In this document: positions 1 to 10,379 of the stretch, piece by piece
Numbering within the stretch: the stretch's first letter is position 1
Layout of the letters: each line of letters opens with the position of its first letter
NCBI GenBank assembly: GCA_947478805.1
Contig: CANJXQ010000025.1
Span: 1-36,527 of the forward strand
Direction of reading: 5' to 3'
DNA from: Betaproteobacteria bacterium
Lineage (GTDB): Bacteria > Pseudomonadota > Gammaproteobacteria > Burkholderiales > SG8-39
Length of the DNA: 36,527 nt
Notes under the pieces: generated by a model
Told to the model about the DNA's origin: nothing
Seen by the model: only the letters and a program-made list of their open reading frames with translations
The model's database searches: none
Position numbers and translations under genes: made by a program

Positions 1-438
1 CTGGAAGAGGTCGAAGAGGTTTGCACTCGCGCCATCATCATCGATCGGGGTCGGATTGTCGCCAACGGCACGCCGGGTCAGTTGAAAGCCCGTTCAACGC
101 GCGCCGGTTCGGTAGAGCTGACACTGGCCGGTGCTAGCGCAGACACGGTTACTATCCGTCTTGCGGGACTGCCTGCTGTGCTCAAGTCTGAAATCCTGTT
201 CAACGACGCAAATCGCGTGTCCGTGCGTGCCTATCCTGCACTGGCCGACGGTACCTCTGGATCGACCGCTGGGGTGTTGGCTGGTGCCCTTGCAGAATTG
301 GCTGTTCGAGAGAATTGGAAAATTGAACAGCTTCAGACGGAGGAAGGCAAACTCGACGAAGTGTTCCGCGCCATCACCTGGTCGGAAACCGCGTCCCAGG
401 CTGCGCATCGTGTCGCCGCAACGGAGGTGCAGCAATGA
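1..438 (+). CDS. ABC transporter ATP-binding protein (Gld/Nat type), C-terminal part
   Basis: The frame is open from base 1 and runs 145 codons to a TGA, so this is the 3' end of a gene that starts outside the window. The first residues (LEEVEEVC, then AIIIDRGRIVANGTP) match the segment after the H-loop of ABC-2-type ATPases, where the helical sequence 'EVE.(V/L)C.R..II..GR(I/V)V..G' is standard. The Walker A, signature and Walker B motifs lie upstream of the window. The remaining ~110 residues form the variable C-terminal extension common in GldA/NatA/CcmA-like proteins. The stop overlaps the permease start in ATGA (435-438), which implies translational coupling. It should energise the membrane complex encoded by the next three genes. 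The substrate is unknown. Confidence 0.88.
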   Translation: MEEVEEVCTRAIIIDRGRIVANGTPGQLKARSTRAGSVELTLAGASADTVTIRLAGLPAVLKSEILFNDANRVSVRAYPALADGTSGSTAGVLAGALAELAVRENWKIEQLQTEEGKLDEVFRAITWSETASQAAHRVAATEVQQ

Positions 439-1178
439 ACGGCTTGACTATCATCGGCAATATCGCCCGGAGGGAACTGTCCGCGTACTTCGAGTCGCCG
501 GTGGCCTATGTTTTCCTCGTGATATTCCTCCTGCTGGCGGGCGTCTTCACATTCACTATTGGCGGGTTCTTCCTGCGTGGCGAAGCGTCTCTGATAGCGT
601 TTTTCAGCTTCATGCCGTGGTTGTTCCTGTTTCTTGTCCCGGCCATCGGCATGCGCCTTTGGTCTGAAGAGCGTCGCTTGGGTACCATCGAGCTTCTTCT
701 GACGATGCCGGTGACCACCTGGCAGGCCATCCTGGGCAAGTTTCTTGCCTCTTGGATCTTCATCGCCATTGCGCTGGCGCTGACGTTCCCCTTCATCATC
801 ACGGTCAACTGGCTCGGCAATCCGGACAACGGAGTAATCGCGACTGGATATATCGGGTGTCTGCTTCTGGGCGGGGCCTATCTGTCGCTCGCCTGCATGA
901 CTTCGGCGCTCACGCGCAATCAGGTGGTCAGTTTCATCATTGCCGTGGTGCTGTGCCTGCTGCTCATCCTGGCCGGATTCACCCCGGTGACGGACCTGAT
1001 AGCACGTTGGGCCAGCCCAGCATTCATCGAGGCTATCGCGGGATTTTCCGTTCTCACCCATTTTTATGAATTTCAGAAGGGCATGGTCGACTCGCGCGAC
1101 CTGCTGTATTTCCTCTCGGTGATCGGATTTTCCCTGTTTACGACGGGCGTGATCATTCGTAATCATCGCGCGGGCTAG
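435..1178 (+). CDS. ABC-2 type permease, GldF-like
   Basis: A 247-residue polytopic membrane protein with about six hydrophobic segments (roughly residues 20-45, 55-80, 100-130, 140-165, 170-195 and 220-243). The signature 'RLWSEERRLGTIELLLTMPV' follows the second segment and is typical of ABC-2 permeases of the GldF/NosY type. The start overlaps the ATPase stop by 4 bp, and the GldG-like gene follows after 9 bp with a ribosome site (AGGAGG) between them. It should form the inner-membrane channel for the ATPase. Gld-type transporters were named from Flavobacterium gliding, but homologues in proteobacteria have no established role. Confidence 0.9.
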   Translation: MNGLTIIGNIARRELSAYFESPVAYVFLVIFLLLAGVFTFTIGGFFLRGEASLIAFFSFMPWLFLFLVPAIGMRLWSEERRLGTIELLLTMPVTTWQAILGKFLASWIFIAIALALTFPFIITVNWLGNPDNGVIATGYIGCLLLGGAYLSLACMTSALTRNQVVSFIIAVVLCLLLILAGFTPVTDLIARWASPAFIEAIAGFSVLTHFYEFQKGMVDSRDLLYFLSVIGFSLFTTGVIIRNHRAG

Positions 1179-1187
1179 GAGGCTCCA

Positions 1188-3098
1188 ATGTCCAAACGAC
1201 TTGAATCGATTCTTTACTCGGCGGGCGGCGTAGTGGCGCTGGTGCTAATTCTTATCTTGGCAAATTTTGTCCTGGGTTCTGTCAAGCAACGCCTCGATTT
1301 CTCGGATGGGAGGTTGAACTCCCTGTCGCCGGGAACACGCCAGGTGCTCGAGCAACTTGACGGCCCCATCCGCATTCGCTTCTATTACTCGCAAGGGGAT
1401 GGAAATCTGCCCCTGTCGATCAAGGGCTATGGTCGGCGCGTGGAAGACATGCTTCGGGAGTTTCGACTTGCCTCAGGCGGCAAGCTGACAATTGAGAAAT
1501 TCGACCCGCAACCGGATTCAGACGCGGAGGATTCCGCGCAATTGGATGGCGTGGAAGGGCAGGTTCTCAATAACGGCGAGAAGTTCTATCTCGGCTTGGC
1601 CGTCAGCTATGGTGAGCGTCGCTTGCCGTTGCCCGCATTGACTGCCGATCGAGAGCAACTGCTCGAGTACGACATCGCCAAGGCCATCGCGCGAGCAACC
1701 GCCAAGGACAAGCCGGTGGTGGGCATCATGAGCGCATTGCCTGTGTTCGGTTCACGCGGCGCACCGCAGATGGGAATTCCCCCGTCGGAAAAGCTGGTTT
1801 TCGTATCTGAACTTGAGCGTGACTTCCGGGTAAAACGGGTGGATCCCGCAGGTGACAAGGTCGATGACGACATAAAGGTACTGCTGGTCATGCATCCGCG
1901 CAACTTCAGCGACAAGGCGCTGTATGCGATCGACCAGTTCGTCATGCGGGGCGGAAAGCTGATTGCCATGGTGGACCCGAATGCCTATTTCGATGTCCAG
2001 CCCGGTCGCCAGCCGACGGATGGCGGTACTGCATCCACCATGGAAAAATTGTTCAAGACATGGGGTCTCGGGTTTGACGCTACTAAAGTCGTCATAGATA
2101 CCAAGTACATTTCCGGGGGCGGCCCCGGTGCCATGCCGACAGTCCTGTCATTGGTGGGAGACGCGTTCAACAAGGGAGATGTGACGACCAGTCGCGTGGG
2201 GTCTGCGCTGGTGCCGTTCTCAGGCGCCTTTACCGGCAAGCCGGCCGAGGGCCTGACACAGACGGTGCTGCTCCACAGTTCCGCATTCGCCAACATGGTC
2301 GATGCGACAAACTCCCTAAAGCGCGGCGATGAAGCTCTGCGCGGGTTCACCCCGTCGGGCACTGAGTACCCGCTCGCGGTCAAACTGACGGGTAAGTTCA
2401 AGTCATCATTCCCAGATGGCAAACCAGTCGAAGAGGCGAAGCCGGCCGATGCGAAGGATGGCAAGGGATCGGCAAAAGCAGTTCCGAAGGCTGCTCCCGC
2501 GCCAGCTGCTGCCTCCGCTGATCACCGCAAGGAAAGTGCCGACAATGCGGTGGTGCTCATCGGCGACACCGACTTCATCAACGATGGGGCAGCCGTGCAG
2601 ATCCAGCAAGTGTTCGGGCAGCGTATTGTGGTGCCCGCCAACGGCAATCTGGCGTTTGCACTTGGGTTGGTCGAGCAGTTCGCCGGAGATGAGAAATTGA
2701 TTTCACTCCGCAGTCGCGCAACGGCTGCTCGCCCTTTCACGGTCATCCGGGAGATGGAGGCGCGCGCGCAGCAGGCCTATATCGGCAAGATCAAGGCGCT
2801 CGAAGATTCGCTCCAGCAGACAACCGAGAAGCTGCAGGCATTGCAGCGCCAGCGAGGCGCGGGACAGCAGAGTGCGACCATCCTGACCGCGGCGCAACAG
2901 GCAGAAGTGGACAACTTCCGCAAGACGGCTGCCCAGAAACGCAAGGAGCTCAAGGAGGTTCGAAAGGATTTGCGGGCTGACAGCGAGTCGCTGGAATTCT
3001 GGACGAAGGTGTTCAATATCGGCGCCGTTCCTCTCATCGTCACGCTCGCGGGCTTGCTGCTTGCAATATCGCGTCGCAAAAGGGTGGTGAAACTATGA
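1188..3098 (+). CDS. GldG-like ABC transporter auxiliary protein
   Basis: A 636-residue protein with one N-terminal membrane helix (about residues 10-31), a large periplasmic part and a C-terminal helix (about 605-627) followed by the basic tail RRKRVVKL. The N-terminal periplasmic part ('LNSLSPGTRQVLEQLDGPI.I.FYYS') and the later 'VVLIGDTDFINDGA' segment match the GldG/ABC-type auxiliary family. An Ala/Pro/Lys-rich linker lies near residues 410-445, and a predicted coiled coil at about 520-600 precedes the last helix. It overlaps the next gene by 4 bp (ATGA at 3095-3098). The family partners GldF-type permeases and is thought to be extracytoplasmic; its actual job is unknown. Confidence 0.88.
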   Translation: MSKRLESILYSAGGVVALVLILILANFVLGSVKQRLDFSDGRLNSLSPGTRQVLEQLDGPIRIRFYYSQGDGNLPLSIKGYGRRVEDMLREFRLASGGKLTIEKFDPQPDSDAEDSAQLDGVEGQVLNNGEKFYLGLAVSYGERRLPLPALTADREQLLEYDIAKAIARATAKDKPVVGIMSALPVFGSRGAPQMGIPPSEKLVFVSELERDFRVKRVDPAGDKVDDDIKVLLVMHPRNFSDKALYAIDQFVMRGGKLIAMVDPNAYFDVQPGRQPTDGGTASTMEKLFKTWGLGFDATKVVIDTKYISGGGPGAMPTVLSLVGDAFNKGDVTTSRVGSALVPFSGAFTGKPAEGLTQTVLLHSSAFANMVDATNSLKRGDEALRGFTPSGTEYPLAVKLTGKFKSSFPDGKPVEEAKPADAKDGKGSAKAVPKAAPAPAAASADHRKESADNAVVLIGDTDFINDGAAVQIQQVFGQRIVVPANGNLAFALGLVEQFAGDEKLISLRSRATAARPFTVIREMEARAQQAYIGKIKALEDSLQQTTEKLQALQRQRGAGQQSATILTAAQQAEVDNFRKTAAQKRKELKEVRKDLRADSESLEFWTKVFNIGAVPLIVTLAGLLLAISRRKRVVKL

Positions 3099-4300
3099 GT
3101 CGAAAGCAATTCCTTGCACTTTTGGTCGCTTTGATCGTCCTGGCGGGTGCGGGAGCGGGGGTATTTTGGAGCGATCGGTCGGCCTGGAAACGCGATGACG
3201 CGCGCATTGGCGAGAAGCTGTTGCCGACGCTGAAGGCAGCGGATGTCGCGGAAATTCATGTCCGTAGCGAGCGCGAAGAGGTACATGTGGTCAAAGGCAG
3301 CTCTGGTTGGAGAGTCAGGGAACGCGGTGATTTCCCGGCCGACGAAAATGCGGTCAGCAACATGTTGCTGAAGCTCATCGACTTGAAAGTCATCCAGACA
3401 GAGACACTGGCCGATGCGCAACGTTCGCGCCTACTGCTGCTGGAGCCCAAGGGGGTAGCGGCGGGAGCTCCCGCAGTAGCGAAGGCTCCGGCGGAATCGG
3501 GTGCGAAGAGCGATGCAAAGAGCGAGGCGGCAGGCACTTTGATGGAGCTCAAGGACGGATCGGGAAAAACACTCGGTCGGTTGCTGTTGGGTAAGACGTT
3601 GATGAAGCCGTCGGACCATAGCGGGGATTCCGATATCCCTTCGGGACGTTATGTTCTGGCCGGAGAGAGCCCGGGCAGCATTTCCGTTGTCGCCGATCCG
3701 CTGAAGGATGCCGATCCGAGCCCCGCTTTTTGGCTTGACAAGGATGTCATCCGGGCCGACAGCGTGAAGACGGTAACTGCCACTGGACCGGATGGCAAGC
3801 AGCGCTGGGCGCTCGGTCGTCCTAAGGACGGCGATTTGATGAGCTTTCTCGGGAGCTCGGATAAGCCTGATCCACAGAAGGGTCAGGACACGATCAGCGC
3901 CTTCTACGGCGTTACCCTGATCGACGTCGTAACGGACGCCGCGAAGGCAGATACGGGGCTGGACAAGCCTGTGACTGTCAGCGCTCAGTCCTTTGACGGT
4001 GTCACGTATGTACTGAAGATCGGGGCTAAAGCGGGGGGCGACCGTTATTACTTGGCGGTTTCCAGTTCTGGCGAGCCTTCAAAGGTGCGCGAACCGGCAA
4101 AAGGTGAGAGTGCCGAGGACAAGGGCAAGAAGGACAAGGAGTTCGAGGAGCAATACAAGAAGCGCCTCGAGCGACGCGCCCGCGACAAGCAAATGGAAAA
4201 ATGGGCATACATCGTACCGAAGACGGCGGTCGCACCAATCCTCAGAGACCGCTTGGAATTGATGCCAGACAAGAAGCCGGAAGCGCCAGCCAAGCGCTAG
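3095..4300 (+). CDS. DUF4340 domain protein, membrane-anchored
   Basis: A 401-residue protein with an N-terminal membrane anchor (about residues 6-25) and a periplasmic region. The early part ('LLPTLKAADVAEIHVRSEREEVHVVKGSSGW') is characteristic of DUF4340, a family of repeated beta-rich modules found next to GldG-type genes. A low-complexity Ala/Lys stretch at about 125-150 and a highly charged Lys/Glu segment at about 335-370 separate the folded parts. It is the last gene of the operon (4-bp overlap upstream) and is followed by a terminator 8 bp after the stop. The co-occurrence suggests it is a structural partner of the transporter. No catalytic motif was seen. Confidence 0.82.
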   Translation: MSRKQFLALLVALIVLAGAGAGVFWSDRSAWKRDDARIGEKLLPTLKAADVAEIHVRSEREEVHVVKGSSGWRVRERGDFPADENAVSNMLLKLIDLKVIQTETLADAQRSRLLLLEPKGVAAGAPAVAKAPAESGAKSDAKSEAAGTLMELKDGSGKTLGRLLLGKTLMKPSDHSGDSDIPSGRYVLAGESPGSISVVADPLKDADPSPAFWLDKDVIRADSVKTVTATGPDGKQRWALGRPKDGDLMSFLGSSDKPDPQKGQDTISAFYGVTLIDVVTDAAKADTGLDKPVTVSAQSFDGVTYVLKIGAKAGGDRYYLAVSSSGEPSKVREPAKGESAEDKGKKDKEFEEQYKKRLERRARDKQMEKWAYIVPKTAVAPILRDRLELMPDKKPEAPAKR

Positions 4301-4305
4301 GAAGT

Positions 4306-4336
4306 AAAAAACGCCCGTCAGACGGGCGTTTTCTTT
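4306..4336. terminator. Bidirectional intrinsic terminator
   Basis: A perfect 12-bp inverted repeat, AAAACGCCCGTC (4308-4319) and GACGGGCGTTTT (4321-4332), separated by one base, so the real loop is about five bases (TCAGA). It is flanked by A6 on the left and TTTTCTTT on the right, so it works as a T-tract terminator in both directions. It lies between the convergent Gld-type operon (plus) and the mdh-lyase-acnA operon (minus). Confidence 0.93.
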
Positions 4337-4381
4337 GGTGCTATCGGCGGAAGGACCGATAGCTTGTGCATTCCCGTTTCG

Positions 4382-7090
<2,709 letters not shown>

Positions 7091-7159
7091 GAGGGACTCC
7101 TTGGATCGGATCAATGGACCGGATTCTTGTCGGTGATGCAATCGTACTGCAGATTTATT

Positions 7160-8179
7160 TCAAAAGAACGCCTTGAGTGCCGCATCTGGCAAGGCAACTC
7201 CGGTCACCCTTGCCTTTTGCAGGACTTCCCAGAAGTACCGGTAGGTGGCACGGTCGTGAAGTTCACCCCCATCCTGGATAGGTCCCCAATCGGCCCTTTG
7301 CGCCGCCAGCAGGATCCGCGCAGCATCCTCGACCTCGGCGTGCTGTGGTTTCATGGCGTCGACTATCGGTTGGATCTGGATTGGGTGGATGGACCACTTT
7401 CGCAAAAATCCAAATTCTTTGCGGGCTCGCAGCGCATCGCTATGGGCGGTCTGCGGGTTTTTCAGATCCAGGGTCACTCCGTGCGCCGGAACGATGCCAT
7501 TGGCGAGGGCTGCGGCAACGATCTCGGTCTGCGCCCTGACAGTCAGGTGGTGCTCAAACTGTCCTGGTGATCGCATCGCCGTGGAAGGTATGGCACCGTG
7601 GTGAGCGGATACCAGGTCCATGAGGCCGAAATCGAGCACCTGCATGCAGGGCAGTGCCGCAATCTGGAAGGCCTCATGCAGCGCGCCGTGCGTTTCAACC
7701 AGCACATTGACGGGAATATCGCGCTTGACGCCGTGCCTCGCCGCGACGGTGCCGATGTAATCGATCATCTCGGCCACTTGGCGGGCCGCTGTGGGTTTGG
7801 GGATGGTGATGTGGGACAGCTTCGTTCCGGCACCGGACACGATGACATCGACATCGGCTTTCCAGTGCTGATGCGAATAGTCGTGCACGCGTGCGCCGGC
7901 CCTGCCATGGACATTGGCTGCCGACATGATGGTCTTCACCACCAATTCGGCATGCTCCTTTTCCCTGCCCGGCGCGGCGCCATCTTCGCAGTCGCAGGTC
8001 AGGTCGAAGATCGGGCCCAGCTCGGATTGCAACGCAAGCGCCTTGAGCCAGAGTTTTTCATTGCCTGCATAGTGATCGCAGGCCGGGAGGATGGGGAAAG
8101 GCTTCTCGCCGCGGAACAGGATGTCGCGCGGATGTGCACCGTTTGGCATGGTGAGGGTTCCCGGAAGTTGCTCGTTCAT
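7160..8179 (-). CDS. HpcH/HpaI aldolase/citrate lyase beta-like CoA-ester lyase
   Basis: A 339-residue TIM-barrel protein of the CitE/malyl-CoA lyase superfamily. Family features include 'FDLTCDCEDGAAPG' (the acidic metal/substrate loop, normally DLEDAV in CitE), 'VLVETHGALHEAFQIAALP' with the metal-binding Glu, and 'LDFGLMDLVSAHHG'. These enzymes cleave or condense beta-hydroxyacyl-CoA esters such as malyl-CoA or citramalyl-CoA with Mg2+. The gene lies between mdh and acnA. This arrangement is recurrent in Burkholderiales as far as I recall, which suggests a role around malate, glyoxylate and acetyl-CoA, but the substrate is not visible. The start at 8179 has no strong ribosome site, and a second ATG at 8149 is possible. 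CitE-only subunits normally work with CitD/CitF, which are absent here. Confidence 0.85.
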   Translation of the reverse strand: MNEQLPGTLTMPNGAHPRDILFRGEKPFPILPACDHYAGNEKLWLKALALQSELGPIFDLTCDCEDGAAPGREKEHAELVVKTIMSAANVHGRAGARVHDYSHQHWKADVDVIVSGAGTKLSHITIPKPTAARQVAEMIDYIGTVAARHGVKRDIPVNVLVETHGALHEAFQIAALPCMQVLDFGLMDLVSAHHGAIPSTAMRSPGQFEHHLTVRAQTEIVAAALANGIVPAHGVTLDLKNPQTAHSDALRARKEFGFLRKWSIHPIQIQPIVDAMKPQHAEVEDAARILLAAQRADWGPIQDGGELHDRATYRYFWEVLQKARVTGVALPDAALKAFF

Positions 8180-8218
8180 GGATGGGACGCTGGGCTCGAT
8201 CGTCCCTATGCAGGCGTT

Positions 8219-8253
8219 GCAGGCACTTGCGCGCCAGCGCTTGCAGTGCCTGC
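8219..8253 (-). other. Hairpin between mdh and the CoA-ester lyase
   Basis: GCAGGCACT (8219-8227) and AGTGCCTGC (8245-8253) form a perfect 9-bp stem in the mdh-lyase spacer, with a further GCGC/GCGC helix possible inside the 17-base loop. It starts 8 bases after the mdh stop on the minus strand and has no T-tract. It may be an mRNA stabiliser, processing site or partial terminator that lets mdh be expressed above the downstream genes. The structure is seen; the role is inferred. Confidence 0.55.
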
Positions 8254-8260
8254 TACCTGA

Positions 8261-9247
8261 CTACAGCAGGTGCTTGACACCCTCCTGCTCCTCCTGGAGT
8301 TCCTTAAGCGTAGCATCCATTTTCTGGCGGCTGAATGGGTCTATTTCCAGGCCCTTGACGCGCTCATACTTTCCTCCGTCGGTAATGACCGGAACGCCGT
8401 ACATGATGCCGTCTGGGATGCCATACGAGCCGTCCGAGGGCACGCCCATGGTGACCCATTTGCCATCGGACCCGATTACCCAGTCGCGCACATGGCAGAT
8501 CGCTGCATTGGCTGCTGATGCGGCAGAGGAGAGGCCGCGCGCCTCGATGATGGCCGCGCCGCGTTTGCCGACCGTCGGGATGAAGGTGTCGCGGTACCAG
8601 GCTTCGTCGTTGACCACCTTGGGTGCGGATTGGCCGGCGATTGTCGCGAATCGGATATCGGGGTACATCGTCGGTGAGTGGTTGCCCCAGACGATGAGTT
8701 TTTCGATCGAATCCACAGGCTTGCCGGTGCGCGAAGCGAGCAGCGATTGGGCACGGTTGTGGTCGAGGCGGAGCATCGCCGTGAAACTATCGCGTGGCAG
8801 GTCAGGCGCGCTCTTCATTGCGATGTAGGCATTGGTGTTTGCTGGATTGCCCACGACCAGCACCTTGACCGACCGCTTGGCCGCCTCGTTGATTGCACGG
8901 CCTTGGACGGTGAAAATGGCGCCGTTGGCTTCAAGCAAGTCCTTGCGCTCCATCCCCTTGCTGCGTGGACGGGCGCCGACCAGCATGGCAATGTCAGCAT
9001 CTCGGAAAGCGACCTTGGGATCGGAGGTCGGAACGACTCCGGCCAGCAGGGGGAATGCGCAGTCTTCAAGTTCCATGATCACGCCTTTGAGAGCGTTCTG
9101 GGCCTTTTCGTCGGGAATTTCCAGCATCTGCAGAATGACGGGCTGATCCTTGCCGAGCATTTCCCCCGCGGCAATGCGAAACAACAGGCTGTACCCGATT
9201 TGTCCGGCGGCTCCGGTTACTGCGACTCGAACGGCTGGCTTGGCCAT
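8261..9247 (-). CDS. mdh: Malate dehydrogenase (NAD-dependent)
   Basis: A 328-residue enzyme that oxidises malate to oxaloacetate with NAD+. The Rossmann motif [16 protein letters not shown] is at about residues 11-26. The substrate Arg loop ([14 protein letters not shown]) is at about 93-106, '[13 protein letters not shown]' at about 131-143, and the catalytic His in '[13 protein letters not shown]' at about 190. The sequence belongs to the cytosolic-type (MDH type 2) group used by betaproteobacteria. AGGAG (CAGGAGTTTTC) precedes the ATG. It is the first gene of the minus-strand operon and diverges from sdhC across a 400-bp control region. Confidence 0.97.
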   Translation of the reverse strand: MAKPAVRVAVTGAAGQIGYSLLFRIAAGEMLGKDQPVILQMLEIPDEKAQNALKGVIMELEDCAFPLLAGVVPTSDPKVAFRDADIAMLVGARPRSKGMERKDLLEANGAIFTVQGRAINEAAKRSVKVLVVGNPANTNAYIAMKSAPDLPRDSFTAMLRLDHNRAQSLLASRTGKPVDSIEKLIVWGNHSPTMYPDIRFATIAGQSAPKVVNDEAWYRDTFIPTVGKRGAAIIEARGLSSAASAANAAICHVRDWVIGSDGKWVTMGVPSDGSYGIPDGIMYGVPVITDGGKYERVKGLEIDPFSRQKMDATLKELQEEQEGVKHLL

Positions 9248-9557
9248 GAAAACTCCTGGTTGCGTTGAATTTGATGGAATGAATTGCGAAAACTATGCTG
9301 CCTGTGCCGATGGATGCTTTCGATCGGGGTGTCGTTGAACCGCGAGGTGATCACGCGTACGCGGGGAGAGGTGCCAGACTGGTTGCTGCGAGTCGGATCA
9401 CATGAGCGTACGACAAGTGCGATGTTCCCCATCGCAGTGAGGCCCCGGATTTGGTTGGCGCAGAGCGCCAATTTGACGCGGCAGAGTGTAGGTTGTCGAT
9501 AGGACAGTGTCAAATTAGGGCCGAGCTTATTGCGAAGCACAAACCGTTTTGGAACGC

Positions 9558-9566
9558 TGATATAAT
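9558..9566 (+). promoter_or_regulatory. Extended -10 promoter of the sdh operon
   Basis: TGATATAAT is a perfect TGnTATAAT extended -10 element. No good -35 hexamer lies 16-18 bases upstream, which is acceptable for extended -10 promoters. Transcription would start near 9573, giving a leader of about 75 bases before sdhC. Confidence 0.65.
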
Positions 9567-9578
9567 CGTTTCAGATTT

Positions 9579-9634
9579 ACACGCGCCCGGCTTACATCGC
9601 GGGCAACGAAAAAAAATCCTGAAATTTCGCGTGT
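9579..9634 (+). other. Foldable leader of the sdh operon
   Basis: ACACGCG (9579-9585) can pair with CGCGTGT (9628-9634), enclosing a smaller CCCG/CGGG stem (9586-9589 with 9600-9603) and an A8 tract. The structure ends 13 bases before the sdhC ATG, and no clear ribosome site lies in that gap. It could be a translational control element. It was found by eye, without covariation support. Confidence 0.35.
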
Positions 9635-9647
9635 TGGGTTCCGTTAC

Positions 9648-10037
9648 ATGTCTGATCTGACAGTCAAAAAGCAACGACCGGTCTGGTTCAATCTCAGTCC
9701 GACCAACCTGCCGGTTCCCGGCCTGGTTTCCATCTTTCACCGCATCAGCGGCATCCTGCTGTTCGCAGGAATCATCTGGTTCTTGTTTCTTCTCGACATG
9801 AGCCTGACCTCGCCGCTTGGATTCGCCCATTTCACAAGCTACATGGCTCATCCGGTCGTAAAGCTCGTGATGCTTGTCCTGCTATGGGCGTTCCTGCATC
9901 ACTTTTGTGCCGGTGTCCGCTACCTGCTCATGGATGTGCATATTGGCGTCAAGCTGCCAACCGCGAGAATGTCCAGCTTCGCAGTATTCGCCGTGAGCCT
10001 GATTCTCACCGTCATTCTGGGAGTGAGACTATGGTGA
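9648..10037 (+). CDS. sdhC: Succinate dehydrogenase cytochrome b556 subunit
   Basis: A 129-residue inner-membrane protein with three hydrophobic helices (about 30-50, 68-88 and 107-127). The family signature RPVWFNLSPTNL...IFHRISGILLF appears near the N-terminus, and HHFCAGVRYLLMD (about 83-95) contains the conserved histidine expected to bind haem b. With SdhD it anchors SdhAB and reduces ubiquinone. It is the first gene of the sdh operon and overlaps sdhD by 7 bp (10031-10037). The ATG has no obvious ribosome site, so initiation may depend on leader structure. Confidence 0.95.
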   Translation: MSDLTVKKQRPVWFNLSPTNLPVPGLVSIFHRISGILLFAGIIWFLFLLDMSLTSPLGFAHFTSYMAHPVVKLVMLVLLWAFLHHFCAGVRYLLMDVHIGVKLPTARMSSFAVFAVSLILTVILGVRLW

Positions 10038-10378
10038 ACCGGATCGTTGTCGGCGCCCACTATGGCTTGAAGGATTGGCTGGCACAGCGAATAAGCGCCG
10101 TTGTCATGGCGGCTTACACAATCCTCTTCGGTATTGTCTGGGTTTCCGGCGGCCCCTTCTCGTACAACTCGTGGAAGAGTCTTTTTTCGCAGGGTTGGAT
10201 GCGTTTTGCGACGCTGCTGTTCGTCTTGAGCATGCTTTATCACGCTTGGGTTGGCGTACGCGATATCTGGATGGATTACGTGAAGAACACCGGTTTACGA
10301 CTCCTGTTGGAGGTGGTGACGGTGCTTTGGCTGGTCGGATGCGGCGGCTGGGCGGTACAAGTCCTTTGGAGAAGCTGA
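10031..10378 (+). CDS. sdhD: Succinate dehydrogenase membrane anchor subunit
   Basis: A 115-residue inner-membrane protein with three hydrophobic helices (about 22-42, 58-80 and 90-112). The motif [15 protein letters not shown] (about 66-80) supplies the second haem-ligand His and the Asp/Tyr region near the quinone site. The ATG at 10031 was chosen because it overlaps the sdhC stop and starts the usual sequence [16 protein letters not shown]. The longer open frame upstream lies within sdhC. It is coupled to sdhA, whose start follows the stop by one base. Confidence 0.94.
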   Translation: MVNRIVVGAHYGLKDWLAQRISAVVMAAYTILFGIVWVSGGPFSYNSWKSLFSQGWMRFATLLFVLSMLYHAWVGVRDIWMDYVKNTGLRLLLEVVTVLWLVGCGGWAVQVLWRS

Positions 10379-10379
10379 A

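Larger units (their letters stand above)
9248..9647. promoter_or_regulatory. Divergent mdh / sdh control region (no gene)
   Basis: These 400 bases between divergent mdh and sdhC hold no convincing gene. What can be seen: adjacent palindromes GTGATCAC (9347-9354) and CGCGTACGCG (9354-9363); a second GCGTACG with ATCAC upstream near 9400-9412; a perfect hairpin or operator TTGGCGC-aga-GCGCCAA (9455-9471); an inverted pair AATTTGAC (9470-9477) / GTCAAATT (9509-9516); and an extended -10 for sdh at 9558-9566. A regulator gene (GntR family) sits at this place in some relatives according to general knowledge. Here there is only control DNA. Confidence 0.6.
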
